Under the pieces are notes generated by a model that saw only the letters and a list, made by a program, of their open reading frames with translations, had not been told where the DNA came from and did no database searches. The position numbers were made by a program, and so were the translations under genes. A DNA stretch of 64,000 nucleotides from Hymenobacter sp. 15J16-1T3B (GTDB lineage Bacteria > Bacteroidota > Bacteroidia > Cytophagales > Hymenobacteraceae), in the NCBI RefSeq assembly GCF_020711235.1, contig NZ_JAJFAV010000003.1:124001-188000 (forward strand). The letters are read 5' to 3'. Position 1 is the stretch's first letter, and each line of letters opens with the position of its first letter. Shown here in pieces: positions 16,232 through 26,300 of the stretch.

Positions 16232-18724
16232 ATGAGGTTTTTACTCGCTGGAGCCATCCTGGCCGGCCTGTGTTATCCCGTGGTCGGAGCCGCCCAAACG
16301 GTGGTGCTCACCGAAAATTTCGAAGCCAGTTCCGGTACCACACCCGGCGGTTTTACCGTGCTGGCACCCTTCGCCACCAACAGCTGGTCGGCGGGTACGG
16401 CTGCCGGCAACGGCCCCAGTGAGTTGGGCACGCGGGCGGCTTTTGTAGCCTGCCCAAGTTGCTCGAGCGGCCCCTACCGCTACTCGCTTACCACGGTCAC
16501 CGTGGGGCACATGTACCGCGACGTGACTTTTCCCGCCAGCGGCTTCAACGCGGCCGAACTGACATTTGATTGGCGCGGCCTGGGCGAAAACCTACTGGCG
16601 CCCGTCGATTACCTGCGGGTATACCTGGTGCCCGCCAGCTACACCCCCACCAGTGGCACGCTCCCCAGCGGGGCGGGGGTGGAGGAGCTAACCACCCTGA
16701 ACCAGGAAGCCAACTGGACCAGCATTCGGTTGAGCTTGGCTAATGCCAGCCGCTTGGCCGGCACCACCCGGCGCCTGTTGTTCACGTGGCGCAACGACGC
16801 CAACTCCGGCGACCAGCCCCCGGCTGCCATCGACAACGTGCGCCTGACCACCTACAGCCGGCCGCAGCTTTCGGGCACCTACACCATCGACAATACCCAG
16901 GCCACCGGGGCGCGCAACTTTCACAGCGTGGCCGAGGCCGTTGAAGCCCTGAACTCGGGCGCTTTCACCGGGGCGGTAACTTTCGAGGTGGCGGCCGGCC
17001 AGGTCTTCGCCGAGGATTTGCCCCCGCTTACCGCCAGCGGTACGGCCGCCGCGCGCCTGACGTTTCGGCGGGCGGGCACCGGCGCCAACCCGGTGCTGCG
17101 GCCCTTGGGCTCGGGCCTGAACCGCCACGCCGCCATCGATTTGGCCGGGGCCGATTACGTTACCTTCGATGGCATCGACGTGGAGGCCACCGGCGCCCTG
17201 CCGCTCTACGGCTACCGGGTGCGCAATCTTTCCGGCACCAACGGCGCCCGCTACAACGAGGTGCGCAACGCCCGCATCACCCTGAACCGGACGGGCCGCC
17301 CCGCGGTGCCCAGCAGCACGCCCATGAGCATCGGCGTGTTTCAGGCCACCTCCCCGAGCGACAACATCCGCGGCATCTACCCCGGGGGCGTATTTCCCAC
17401 CGACAGCCTGGGCACCAACCGCTTCAACCGCTACCAAAACCTGCTGATCGACAACGCCAACCACGGCATCTGGGTGATGGGGCGGGTCACCAACCAGTCG
17501 AGTGCCGGCTTCGACACCGATTTGGGCAACGAGGTCCTAAACGTAGCGGTGGGCACGGCCGGGCCGGGCAGCGTGCGCGCGACCAATAACCTCGACGACT
17601 GCTACGGCGTGCGCACGGCCGATCAGCGCCGGCTGCTGATCCGGGGCTGCACCGTGCAGGGGCTACGGGCCCCGAACGGGTACGTGGGCGGCATTTTTGC
17701 CCTGCGCATCACCGGCCTGGGCCCCCATACCAGCCGTATCATCGGCAACCGCATCAGCGACCTGGAAGGCGGGGCCAACTCCAACCCCAACGGCACCGCC
17801 GGGGATATGTCCGGGTTGTTTTTTTCCGTCGACGCCACTTCCCTCGGCGTGACGACCTCCGCGCTCCAGGTCTTCAACAACGACATCCGGGATGTCCGCC
17901 GCCTGGCGCCGACTTCGCCCTACGTCGATGGCATGGCCGGGGTGCTGGTGGGCCTGCTCGGCCCGACGGGTAGCAGCACGCTGTTCTACCACAACACCGT
18001 TATCATCGACGGCTCGGCCGTGCCGACGGCGCCCAACACGACGCTTTACGGGGGCTATGGCGGCTACGGCGGCACCTTCGCCATGCGCAACAACCTGCTC
18101 GTCAACTTGACCGCCGCCCAAAGCGGCCAGATCCGCCACAGCGTGCTGTCCAACATGAGCGCCACCCTGCTCAGCTCCGACTACAACGAATTGTACCTGG
18201 CCAATGCCACCAACGGAGATTTGGTGCGCAGCAGCGCCAGCCACGCCACCCTGGCCAGTTGGCAGACCACCGGACAAGATGTGCACTCGGTGTCGCTCGA
18301 TCCGCAGCTCACCGCCGCCAGTCCTGCACTGCCAACCAACCCGGCCCTGGATGACCGCGGCACCCCGCTGGCCCTGGTGCCCACCGACCTGCTGGGCACG
18401 GGTCGGAGCAGCGTGACGCCCGATCTGGGGGCCTACGAGTTTGGCAACATCGTGCTCGGGGCCCAGGCGGCGCAACTGCGCCCGCCGCTGAGCGTGTATC
18501 CCAATCCGGCCGGGCAGTGGGTGCGGGTAGAATGGCCCGGAGTCAGTACCGCAACGGCTACCGTGCTGCTCTGCAACGCGCAGGGGCAAACCGTGCAGCG
18601 CGTGTCGGTGGCAGCGGGGCAGGCAGCAGCGCGGTTGGAGCTGGGCCCGCTGCCGGCCGGCCTCTACGTCGTGCGGGTAGTCACGGCCGGCCGCACGCTA
18701 ACCCGGCAACTGGTAAAAGAATAA
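16232..18724 (+). CDS. T9SS-exported beta-helix protein with type A sorting domain
   Basis: An 830-residue extracellular protein. A signal peptide (MRFLLAGAILAGLCYPVVGA) is followed by a jelly-roll-like domain (about 30-205; V-V-L-T-E-N-F-E-A, then I-D-N-V-R-L-T-T-Y), like the choice-of-anchor J domain. Residues 215-730 form a right-handed parallel beta-helix with repeated short turns (D-Y-V-T-F-D-G-I-D-V, N-H-G-I-W-V-M-G). The C-terminal 75 residues are a T9SS type A sorting domain: L-S-V-Y-P-N-P-A-G then L-P-A-G-L-Y-V-V-R-V and a final basic strand. Beta-helix proteins often bind or cleave polysaccharides, but no catalytic residues can be assigned. It is flanked by two PliI-like genes. Confidence 0.9.
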   Translation: MRFLLAGAILAGLCYPVVGAAQTVVLTENFEASSGTTPGGFTVLAPFATNSWSAGTAAGNGPSELGTRAAFVACPSCSSGPYRYSLTTVTVGHMYRDVTFPASGFNAAELTFDWRGLGENLLAPVDYLRVYLVPASYTPTSGTLPSGAGVEELTTLNQEANWTSIRLSLANASRLAGTTRRLLFTWRNDANSGDQPPAAIDNVRLTTYSRPQLSGTYTIDNTQATGARNFHSVAEAVEALNSGAFTGAVTFEVAAGQVFAEDLPPLTASGTAAARLTFRRAGTGANPVLRPLGSGLNRHAAIDLAGADYVTFDGIDVEATGALPLYGYRVRNLSGTNGARYNEVRNARITLNRTGRPAVPSSTPMSIGVFQATSPSDNIRGIYPGGVFPTDSLGTNRFNRYQNLLIDNANHGIWVMGRVTNQSSAGFDTDLGNEVLNVAVGTAGPGSVRATNNLDDCYGVRTADQRRLLIRGCTVQGLRAPNGYVGGIFALRITGLGPHTSRIIGNRISDLEGGANSNPNGTAGDMSGLFFSVDATSLGVTTSALQVFNNDIRDVRRLAPTSPYVDGMAGVLVGLLGPTGSSTLFYHNTVIIDGSAVPTAPNTTLYGGYGGYGGTFAMRNNLLVNLTAAQSGQIRHSVLSNMSATLLSSDYNELYLANATNGDLVRSSASHATLASWQTTGQDVHSVSLDPQLTAASPALPTNPALDDRGTPLALVPTDLLGTGRSSVTPDLGAYEFGNIVLGAQAAQLRPPLSVYPNPAGQWVRVEWPGVSTATATVLLCNAQGQTVQRVSVAAGQAAARLELGPLPAGLYVVRVVTAGRTLTRQLVKE

Positions 18725-18745
18725 GCCGGCCGCTGGCCCAAAACG

Positions 18746-18783
18746 CAACGCGCCGCTGCGGGAAGACCCGCAGCGGCGCGTTG
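18746..18783. terminator. Perfect 17-bp hairpin terminator
   Basis: Stem CAACGCGCCGCTGCGGG with its exact complement and loop AAGA, 21 bases after the T9SS gene's stop. There is no long T-run; it can act for both converging genes. Confidence 0.7.
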
Positions 18784-18830
18784 TTGTGTACTGGAAGCCG
18801 GTTAATCTTAAGATCAACCCGATTGCCCGT

Positions 18831-19517
18831 TTAGGGGCGAGTGGTCGAGCCGCTGGTGGTGCCGCTCGTCGAAGTGCCCGACGACTGGGGCGCCGTTACC
18901 GGCGTGGTCGGCATCGGCATCAGCATGCCTTGCGCGTTTAAGGTGTATTCCACCGTTTGCGACTGGCCGGTGGCCGTGGCGTTGGCGTCGGTGCCGGTGT
19001 ACACGGGGTAAGTGCGCACCAGATGGTTGCCGCGGATTTCGTATTTGTCTTCGCCTTTGTAGCCAGTGGCCAGGTCGTTGCTGAGTTTGGGCAACGACTG
19101 AATCGGGCGGAAGGACTTGTCGACAAACTCGTAGGCTTCGACGCCGCCCATGCCCATGCTGCCGCCGCTGGTAAACACGTACAGCTCGGGGTTGCCGTTG
19201 CCGTTCAAGTCGCCCATCACGGCGTCGGTCACGTTGCCTTTCACGTTCAGGCGCACCGGGTCGGTTACCAGCGCGTCGCCGCGGCGGGTTTTGATGGTGA
19301 GCTGCTGGCCGTTGTCGAGCGTGTTCGACTGAATCTGGAAGCGGTATTCACCCTGCGTCAGGTCGCGCGAAAAAGCCACGTCGCCGGGCGTGGTTACGGT
19401 GGTTTCGACCGTGGCCGTGCCGCTGGAGGTGTCGGTGGTGGTACGAGCCGAGTCGCAGCTGCCGAGCAGCCCGAGCGCAGCAGCCGTGAGCGGCCACGCC
19501 AAAATGGAACGTTTCAT
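18831..19517 (-). CDS. PliI-like lysozyme inhibitor lipoprotein (copy 2)
   Basis: A 228-residue lipoprotein, signal peptide MKRSILAWPLTAAALGLLGSC with lipobox LGSC. The mature domain aligns with the product of 15303-15932: S-R-D-L-T-Q-G-E-Y-R-F, G-D-L-N-G-N-G-N-P-E-L-Y-V-F, Y-E-I-R-G-N-H-L-V-R-T-Y-P-V-Y, S-Q-T-V-E-Y. At the inhibitory-loop position it has SGGSMGMGG instead of GSGSYG, so the tyrosine is replaced and target range may differ. The C-terminus carries an extra Thr/Ser-rich tail. Both copies flank the T9SS beta-helix gene. Confidence 0.65.
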   Translation of the reverse strand: MKRSILAWPLTAAALGLLGSCDSARTTTDTSSGTATVETTVTTPGDVAFSRDLTQGEYRFQIQSNTLDNGQQLTIKTRRGDALVTDPVRLNVKGNVTDAVMGDLNGNGNPELYVFTSGGSMGMGGVEAYEFVDKSFRPIQSLPKLSNDLATGYKGEDKYEIRGNHLVRTYPVYTGTDANATATGQSQTVEYTLNAQGMLMPMPTTPVTAPQSSGTSTSGTTSGSTTRP

Positions 19518-19619
19518 GAGGGTTATGGAAAGGAAGTGGAGAGAAGAGCCAGTATTACTAATTCCCTATACTAACGCCCGCCTAACCCGTGGGGTTACGT
19601 TTGGCCGGTTATTCGGCCG

Positions 19620-19901
19620 TTAAGGTATGACCTGCACACCCTTCCAAAATGCCACTCGCCCGCGAATATTTTCGGCCGCCGGCTTGGGGTCGGGATAATA
19701 CCAAGCCGCATCCTTGTTCAACTGCCCGTCGACGCGCACGGAATAGTAGCTGGCGCGGCCTTTCCACGGGCAGGTGGTGCCGGCAATACTCTCCTCAAAG
19801 TACTCGCGCTTAAGCGAATCGGCGGGAAAGTAGTGGTTGTTTTCGACGACGACTGTCTCGTCGCTTTCCGCCAGCACGGCGTTGTTCCAGATGGCTTTCA
19901 T
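19620..19901 (-). CDS. DUF427 domain protein
   Basis: A 93-residue protein covering nearly a complete DUF427 domain: it opens M-K-A-I-W-N-N-A-V-L-A-E-S, then V-E-N-N-H-Y-F-P, the conserved T-T-C-P-W-K-G-R-A-S-Y-Y segment, and ends V-A-F-W-K-G-V-Q-V. The family is small, single-domain and of unknown biochemical function. No signal peptide is present, so it is cytoplasmic. It is divergent from the VWA gene. Confidence 0.88.
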   Translation of the reverse strand: MKAIWNNAVLAESDETVVVENNHYFPADSLKREYFEESIAGTTCPWKGRASYYSVRVDGQLNKDAAWYYPDPKPAAENIRGRVAFWKGVQVIP

Positions 19902-20037
19902 GAGGGGTGTTTTCGGGGCTTGTGGTTCGTTTTGCGGGGCGCAGGGCCGGCCGCCGCGGCCGGCCGGCCAACGATAAACGGCAAACGAAAACTAACTCAA
20001 CCCGGCCGTTGTTTTCCAAGTCCATTCCTCCTGAATT

Positions 20038-21141
20038 ATGGCTGTTGGTTTCCGTTTCCGCGACTTTGTGCCCGACGAGACGCCCGAAAAAGGCTTCGAC
20101 TCGCTCTTTAAACTATTCATGCAACTGGTCACCATCACGTCGGGCGACGTGGCGGAGGCCCTGCAGTGGCTCAACGAGCTGGACAAGCAGTACGGCCTGA
20201 CCGACGACGAGTACGGCATGGGCGACTTCATCGAGGACCTGAAGAAAAAGGGCTACATCGACGAAAACGAGCAGCAATTGGGCGAGCTGAAGATTACCGC
20301 TAAGTCGGAGCAGCTCATCCGCAAGTCGGCGCTGGAGGAAATCTTCGGCAAGCTCAAGCGCGGTACCCAGGGCAACCACCGCACCCCGCACGCCGGCCAG
20401 GGCGACGAGCTGACCACCGATTTGCGCGACTACCAGTTCGGCGACACCATCGAGCAGATTGAGATGACCGAGAGCCTGCGCAATGCCCAGCTCAACCACG
20501 GCCTCGACGGCAACTACCTGCTCACCGAGGGCGACCTGGAAGTGCGCGACACCGAGCACAAGACCCAAACCTCGACGGTCTTGATGATTGACATTTCGCA
20601 CTCCATGATTCTCTACGGCGAGGACCGCATCACGCCGGCCAAGAAGGTGGCCATGGCCCTGGCCGAGCTGGTGAAGCAGAAGTACCCCAAGGACTTCCTC
20701 GACATCATCGTGTTCGGCAACGACGCCTGGCAGATCGAGGTGAAGGACTTGCCTTATCTGCAAGTCGGGCCCTACCACACCAACACGGTGGCGGGCTTGG
20801 AGCTGGCCATGGATTTGCTGCGCAAGCGCAAGACGGCCAACAAGCAGATTTTCATGATTACCGACGGCAAGCCCACCTGCCTCAAGGAGCCCGGCGGTTA
20901 CTACAAAAACTCCTTCGGCCTGGACCGCAAAGTGGTGAACAAGACCCTGAACCTCGCGGCCGCCGCCCGGCGCCTGAAGATTCCCATCACCACTTTCATG
21001 ATTGCCTCCGACCCGTACCTGCAGCAGTTCGTGCGCGAGTTCACCGAAACCAACCAGGGCAAGGCCTACTACAGCTCGCTGAAGGGCTTGGGCGGGCTGA
21101 TTTTCGAGGACTACAAGCGCAACCGCCGCAAGAGCCTGTAA
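20038..21141 (+). CDS. VWA domain protein, probable partner of a MoxR/ChlI-type AAA+ ATPase
   Basis: A 367-residue cytoplasmic protein. Residues 1-170 are helical and charged; residues 178-350 form a von Willebrand A domain with the metal-site motif D-I-S-H-S (about 185-189, D-x-S-x-S), a T in H-T-N-T-V-A, and I-T-D-G-K-P as the downstream acidic motif. Such proteins usually work with an AAA+ MoxR or Mg-chelatase I-like ATPase to remodel or load metal into a client. The likely ATPase is encoded at 29770-31302, not adjacent. The start at ATG 20038 (MAVGFRFRDF) is clean. A hairpin follows the gene. Confidence 0.87.
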   Translation: MAVGFRFRDFVPDETPEKGFDSLFKLFMQLVTITSGDVAEALQWLNELDKQYGLTDDEYGMGDFIEDLKKKGYIDENEQQLGELKITAKSEQLIRKSALEEIFGKLKRGTQGNHRTPHAGQGDELTTDLRDYQFGDTIEQIEMTESLRNAQLNHGLDGNYLLTEGDLEVRDTEHKTQTSTVLMIDISHSMILYGEDRITPAKKVAMALAELVKQKYPKDFLDIIVFGNDAWQIEVKDLPYLQVGPYHTNTVAGLELAMDLLRKRKTANKQIFMITDGKPTCLKEPGGYYKNSFGLDRKVVNKTLNLAAAARRLKIPITTFMIASDPYLQQFVREFTETNQGKAYYSSLKGLGGLIFEDYKRNRRKSL

Positions 21142-21161
21142 TTTTTTCGCATACGCGTAAC

Positions 21162-21195
21162 CAACGCCCTCCTTGCTTCGGTATGGAGGGCGTTG
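21162..21195 (+). terminator. Hairpin terminator after the VWA gene
   Basis: Stem CAACGCCCTCC / GGAGGGCGTTG (11 bp, perfect) with a 12-base loop, 20 bases past the stop. A T-run (ATTTTTTC) precedes rather than follows it. Confidence 0.55.
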
Positions 21196-21271
21196 CGGTG
21201 TATAAGGCCGGCGGTTAGCCCGCGCCGCCCGGCTGGTTTTGATGGTTTTCCCGCTCGCCTTGCCCTTGCCT

Positions 21272-21676
21272 ATGGAGCTACTTGCTACGTTCCCGTTTCT
21301 GCGCCTGCACCTGCACACCACCGGCCACCGCGCCCTCGAAGCCGAGTGGCGGGGCTTTGTGAGCAGCGCGTTTCTGCGGCAGGCCCTGACCGAAGCCCTG
21401 GGGCTGGCCCGGAAACACCGCGTGCAGGCCTGGATTGCCGACGACCGGCGCCTGGGCCCCGTGCGCCCCACCGATTTGGAGTGGGTAGTCACGACCGTGG
21501 TGCCGGAGTTCGTGGCACTGGGCATCGATCGGTTTGCCATGATCGAGGCCGAGGACCCGCTGAACAAGCTGCTGATCAGCAACGCGGCCGATACCGTCAC
21601 GCGGGAGCTGCCGCTGCAGGTGCGGCGCTTCACCGACCCCGACGAAGCCCGCCGCTGGGCCTGCCAGCTAGACTGA
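21272..21676 (+). CDS. STAS/SpoIIAA-like small protein
   Basis: About 134 residues (145 if TTG 21239 is used). The layout of alternating strands and helices, L-R-L-H-L-H-T-T-G-H-R-A, then V-Q-A-W-I-A-D-D-R-R-L-G-P-V, then D-R-F-A-M-I-E-A-E-D-P, and an ending R-R-F-T-D-P-D-E-A-R-R-W, matches the small STAS/SEC14-like proteins common in Cytophagales. The function is unknown. A related partial gene lies at the window end (63745-64000). I favour ATG 21272 because it gives the shortest conserved N-terminus; ATG 21242 is an alternative. Confidence 0.7.
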   Translation: MELLATFPFLRLHLHTTGHRALEAEWRGFVSSAFLRQALTEALGLARKHRVQAWIADDRRLGPVRPTDLEWVVTTVVPEFVALGIDRFAMIEAEDPLNKLLISNAADTVTRELPLQVRRFTDPDEARRWACQLD

Positions 21677-21816
21677 GGCTGGGGCCGGGCAGATCGGTTA
21701 TCGAAAACGGCCAAGCTCGGCGAAGCAGGCGGCGGCAGTAGGGGCGCAGGTAATCCGTAGCAGTTGAGTACTGTGCCCTGCCTTTTAGCCTAAAGTGCTG
21801 CGCTTCAACCATAAAA

Positions 21817-21849
21817 AAAAGCCCCGACAGGTCTACTGCCGGGGCTTTT
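21817..21849. terminator. Bidirectional terminator
   Basis: Stem AAAAGCCCCG / CGGGGCTTTT, preceded by a run of eight A, between the STAS-like gene and the susD-like gene. It is strongest as a terminator for the minus-strand susCD pair. Confidence 0.8.
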
Positions 21850-21863
21850 GCGTTAGCGCAGGC

Positions 21864-23360
21864 CTACAAGTTGCGCGTCATCAAGCGGTTGGTTTGCAGC
21901 TCCGTGGACGGAATGGGCCACACGTAGAGCACATCCGAGGGGTTGACGGCGCTGACCGAGGCCTTGCCCGGAATCGGCACGTTGAGGCGCATGATGTCGA
22001 TGTTGCGGATGCCTTCGGCCAAAAACTCGATGCGGCGCTCCTGCAGCACGGCGTCGACGGCGGCGGTGACGCTGGTGAAGGCGGGGTAAGCCGCGGTGGG
22101 GCTGGAGCGGGTGCGCACGGCGTTCAGCAGCGCCAGTGCGCGGGCATCGGTGGCGCCCTGGGTGCGGAAGCGGGCTTCGGCCAGGCTCAGCAGCACCTCG
22201 GCGTAGCGAATCACCGGCGCTTTATCGGTGAAGGGCGTGCCGGTGGGGTACTTGCGCATAAACGACTCCGTGCCCGAAGTGACGACAAAGGCCGTGCGGC
22301 GGGCGTCGGTGGTGGGCCAGGCGGTGGTGTTGCCCAGGATGCCGGCCGGGTTCAGGCTGTACTCGCCGCCGGGCGAGAAGTAGTAGCCTAGTTGGTTTTG
22401 GGTGCCGGGCGCGTTCTGGGCCGTGAAGGCAAAGCTCAGGATGCTTTCCGCCGTTTCCTGGGGCGAGGCGAAGACGTTGCCCACGGACGCGTTGAGGGCG
22501 TGCGGCACGCCGGTGGCGGCCACGTAGGGCGCGGCGGCGGGCACCAGCTTGTTGGCCTCAGTAATGACGTCCTCGTAGCGGCCCATGGTCAGGTACACCC
22601 GCGTCTTGAGGGCAATGGCCGTGTTGCGGTGGGCGCGCGTCACGTTCAGCGTCGCCACGGGCACCCCGCCGGAAGCGGCCGTGTAGCTGGCCGGCAGCAG
22701 CTGCTCGGCCGCGTTCAGGTCGCTCAGAATCTGCGCGTACACCTCGGCCACGCTGCTGCGGGCCAGGTCGTTGCCCGAGTCGTCGGTTTCGGCCCGCAGG
22801 CGCAGGGGCAGGCCGGGTTTGCTGCCGTTGCCGTCGGCGTAGGGGCGGGCGTAGAGCTGCAGCAGCGAGTAGTAGCACAGGGCCCGGAGCAGGCGGGCTT
22901 CGCCCTGGTAGTAGCTGGCCTGGGTAGCGAAATTGGCCGGAAACGCGGGCGGCACAAACTTGGCGGCGTTGGCGTCGAGCCCGGCCAGAAACACGTTGAT
23001 CTGGTTGATGGCCTGGTAGCCAGCGCCCCAGGCGGAAATCACGTCGTTCTGCGAGGCTTCGGTCAGCGTGTGGTTCCACACGGCCGTGCCGGTCACCAGG
23101 TTGGTGCCGCGGTTCAAAAAGTCGTTGGCGCGGATGTCGCCGTAGACCTGGTAGCGGCCGCCCAGGAAGCTGCCAGATTTTACGTAGGCGTACAGGCCGT
23201 TGACCTGCAGCTCAATACGGGAGGGCGTGTCGAACACCACCAGGTTGGACAGCGCCGTTTCGGGTACCGGGTCCAGCATGTCCTTGTGGCAGGAGGTCGA
23301 GCCCAGGGCCAGCAGCAGGCCGGCCGTCAAAACCAGGCTTTTATGTATAATGCGTTGCAT
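21864..23360 (-). CDS. SusD/RagB-family nutrient-binding lipoprotein
   Basis: A 498-residue outer-membrane lipoprotein. The signal peptide ends in lipobox T-S-C-H (near residue 24), followed by P-V-P-E-T-A-L-S. The N-terminal TPR-like half contains A-S-Y-Y-Q-G-E-A-R-L-L-R-A-L-C-Y-Y, the family hallmark, and the C-terminal half has V-I-R-Y-A-E-V-L-L-S-L-A-E-A and R-R-I-E-F-L-A-E-G-I-R-N-I-D. It forms the lid over the SusC-like transporter encoded 21 bases upstream. There is no adjacent glycoside hydrolase or sensor, so the substrate (glycan or peptide) is unknown. Confidence 0.95.
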   Translation of the reverse strand: MQRIIHKSLVLTAGLLLALGSTSCHKDMLDPVPETALSNLVVFDTPSRIELQVNGLYAYVKSGSFLGGRYQVYGDIRANDFLNRGTNLVTGTAVWNHTLTEASQNDVISAWGAGYQAINQINVFLAGLDANAAKFVPPAFPANFATQASYYQGEARLLRALCYYSLLQLYARPYADGNGSKPGLPLRLRAETDDSGNDLARSSVAEVYAQILSDLNAAEQLLPASYTAASGGVPVATLNVTRAHRNTAIALKTRVYLTMGRYEDVITEANKLVPAAAPYVAATGVPHALNASVGNVFASPQETAESILSFAFTAQNAPGTQNQLGYYFSPGGEYSLNPAGILGNTTAWPTTDARRTAFVVTSGTESFMRKYPTGTPFTDKAPVIRYAEVLLSLAEARFRTQGATDARALALLNAVRTRSSPTAAYPAFTSVTAAVDAVLQERRIEFLAEGIRNIDIMRLNVPIPGKASVSAVNPSDVLYVWPIPSTELQTNRLMTRNL

Positions 23361-23381
23361 CGTGAGGCAGGGGAGTTAAGG

Positions 23382-26300
23382 CTAGAAAGTGAGGTTGACA
23401 CCCAGGGTGTAGCTGCGGGCCTGGCCCACCGAGTTGCGGTCGACGCCGGCGCCGGTGGTGGCGTTGCCGTTGGTCGAAATTTCCGGGTCGATGCCCGAAT
23501 ACTTGGTCAGCAGCGCCACGTTTTGCCCCTGCAGGTAGACGCGGGCGCTCTGCATCTTCAGCTTGCTGGTCAGCTCCGAGCTGAAGGTGTAACCCAGGGT
23601 CACGTTGCGCAGGCGGGCAAAGTCACCCTTCTCCACGTTTTCCGACATGATCAGGGCCGAGCCGTTCGACACGTTGTCGCCGTACACCGGGCGCGGCCAC
23701 TTGGCGGTGCGGTTTTCGCCGGTCCAGTGGTCGAGCATGTCCACGTCGTTGTTCCAGAAGCGCTGGTCGTGCAGGCCGGCCTTGGTGCCGTTGTAGATGT
23801 AGTTGCCGCCCGAGTACTGGATGAACACGCCCAAATCCACCCCGCGGAAGCGGAAGGTGTTGTCGAAGCCGCCGTACCACTTGGGCAGCACCGGCCCGTA
23901 GTAGATGCCGTCCACCAGCTGGGTGGGGGCGGTGGTGTTGGTGTTGGTATCCTGAATGGTCCAGCCTGTCGAGCCCACGCCCGTGGTGCCCTGGTGGTTG
24001 TACTGCTTCACCACGATGACGGGGTTGCCGCTGCCGTCGCGCACGATGTTGCCGTTGGCGTCGCGCTGGTAGGTCTGGATCAGGCGCTGCCCGTTGGCCG
24101 GGTTCACGCCCAACGACTGCACGGCCAGGATTTCGCCCACCGAGCCGCCGACGCGGGTGTAGTTCACCGTTTCGAGCGTGGAGGTAGCCGTGCCGATGCG
24201 CTGGCCTTCGGTGGCCAGGGCCAGCACCTCGTTCTTCAGCGTGGAGAAGTTGATGTTGCTCGTCCAGGTGAAGTTTTTGGTTTGAATGGCATTCACGCGC
24301 AGGTTCACCTCGATGCCGGTGTTGCGCATGGAGCCCACGTTGGCGTCGATGCTGTTGTTCGGAATGCCCTTCGACGGCGCCTGGGGCACGGGCAGGATCA
24401 GCCCGTCGATGTCGTTGCGGTAGTAGGTCACGTCGCCGCTTAGGCGGTCATCGAACAGGCCAAAGGCCAGGGCCACGTCGGTTTTCTTGCTGGTTTCCCA
24501 GGTCAGGTTGGGGTTGCCGGCCAAGGAGTAGTACAGGGTGGCCGCGGGGCCGTTCAGGCCGGAGGAGTAGAGCTGCAGCGAGGAATAGTCGCCCACGCCC
24601 AGCGCGTTGCCCACTTCGCCGTAGCTGGCCGAGAGCTTGAGGAAGTTCACCGGCTGCAGGAAGCTCGCGTTTTTCCAGAAGCCTTCCTCCGACAGCACGT
24701 AGCCCAGCGCCCCGCCGTAGAAGTTGCCCCACTTGTTGCCCCAGGCCGAGTACCCGTCGCGGCGGGCGTTGAAGGCCACCACGTACTTCTTGCTGAAGTC
24801 GTAGCTCACGCGGCCGAAGTAGGAGAGCAGGAAGTTCTCCCCCTGGAAGAGGCCGTCGGTCGACACGTTGGTGAAGTTGCCCTCAAAAGTTTCGAAGAAG
24901 TTGTCGGCCACGCCGGTGCGGGAGGCGCCCCAGCGGATGACTTCGGTGTGCTGCTGCTCGGTGCCCACCGTGGCCGAAACGGTGTGCTTATCGGCCAGGG
25001 TGCGGTCGAAGGAAAGCGTGTTCTGCCAGTTCCAGCGCTTGTTGGTGCGGTAGTAGTTGGCCGCCGTGCCGCCCGCGCCGGGCGTGGCCGACCACCCGTC
25101 GCCGGATATGGCCGTGTAAAAGGCGCGGTCCTCGAAGTTGACGTTGTTCAGCCCGTAGGTGGTACGCGCATGCAGCCCATTGATGATTTCCCAGTTGGCG
25201 TACACGCTGCCCTCAATCTGGTTCGACTCGGAGCGGAAGTAGTTGTTGTCCAGCTCCACCACCGGGTTGTAGTAACCCACCAACAGCGGGGCCCCCGTCG
25301 TCGAGGCCGGGTTCAGGTTGGCCCCGGGGCCGATGCCGTTCGAGTTGAAGGGCGCCACGCCGGCAATGTTGTAGCTGCCGTCGTTGTTGTAGGCCGCCAC
25401 GTTCGGCGGCAGCACCAGCGGCAAGCGGCCCAGGCCGCCCGTGCCAAACGCGCCCCCGGACACCGACCCCGAGTTCGGTGACTGGTTTTTGGAGTTGGAG
25501 TAGCCCACGCGGGCCCCCACGGAAAAGGACTTGTACACCTTGTGGTCCACGTTCAGGCGCGACGAGATGCGCTTAAACGTGTTGTTGACCAGCATGCCCT
25601 TCTGGTCGGAGTAGCCCACGGAGGCGTAGTAGGTGGTTTTGTCGGAGCCGCCCGCAAAGCTCACCGCGTTGGAGCTGGTGAAGCCCGTGCGGTAGATGTA
25701 GTCGTACCAGCGCGTATCCACTTGGTTGCCGTTGGCGTCGAGCGACGGCCGGAAGCCTTCCACGTTGGTGGCCGGCTGCCCGATGGCCGCCCGGTTGGCG
25801 TTCAGGTTGCGCACCGCCTCGTTTTTGAGGTCCATGTAGGGCTGCGCGCTCAGCACGTCGTAGAGGCGCACTGGCTTGGAAATGCCCACCCACGAGTCGA
25901 CCGAGATGCGGCTCTGGCCGCGCTTGCCCTTCTTGGTCGTAATCAGAATAACCCCGTTGGCCGCCCGCGAGCCGTAAATGGCCGTCGACGAGGCGTCCTT
26001 GAGCACCTCGATGCTCTCGATGTCGTTGGGGTTGATGTTGCTGAGCGGGTTGTTGGGCACGCTCGTCAGGGCCGAGTTGTTGCCGCTGTAGGCCGGCACG
26101 CCGTCGATGACGTAGAGCGGGTCGGAGCTGAGCGAGATGGAGTTTACGCCCCGGATGCGCACCACCGGCGGGTTGTTGAGCACCCCGTTGGGCGTGGTGA
26201 TGTTCACGCCCGAAGCCCGGCCCTGCAGCGCTTGGTCGAAGCTCTGCACCGGCGCCGTGGCAATTTCCGACCCTTTCACGGTGGCAATGGAGCCCGTCAG

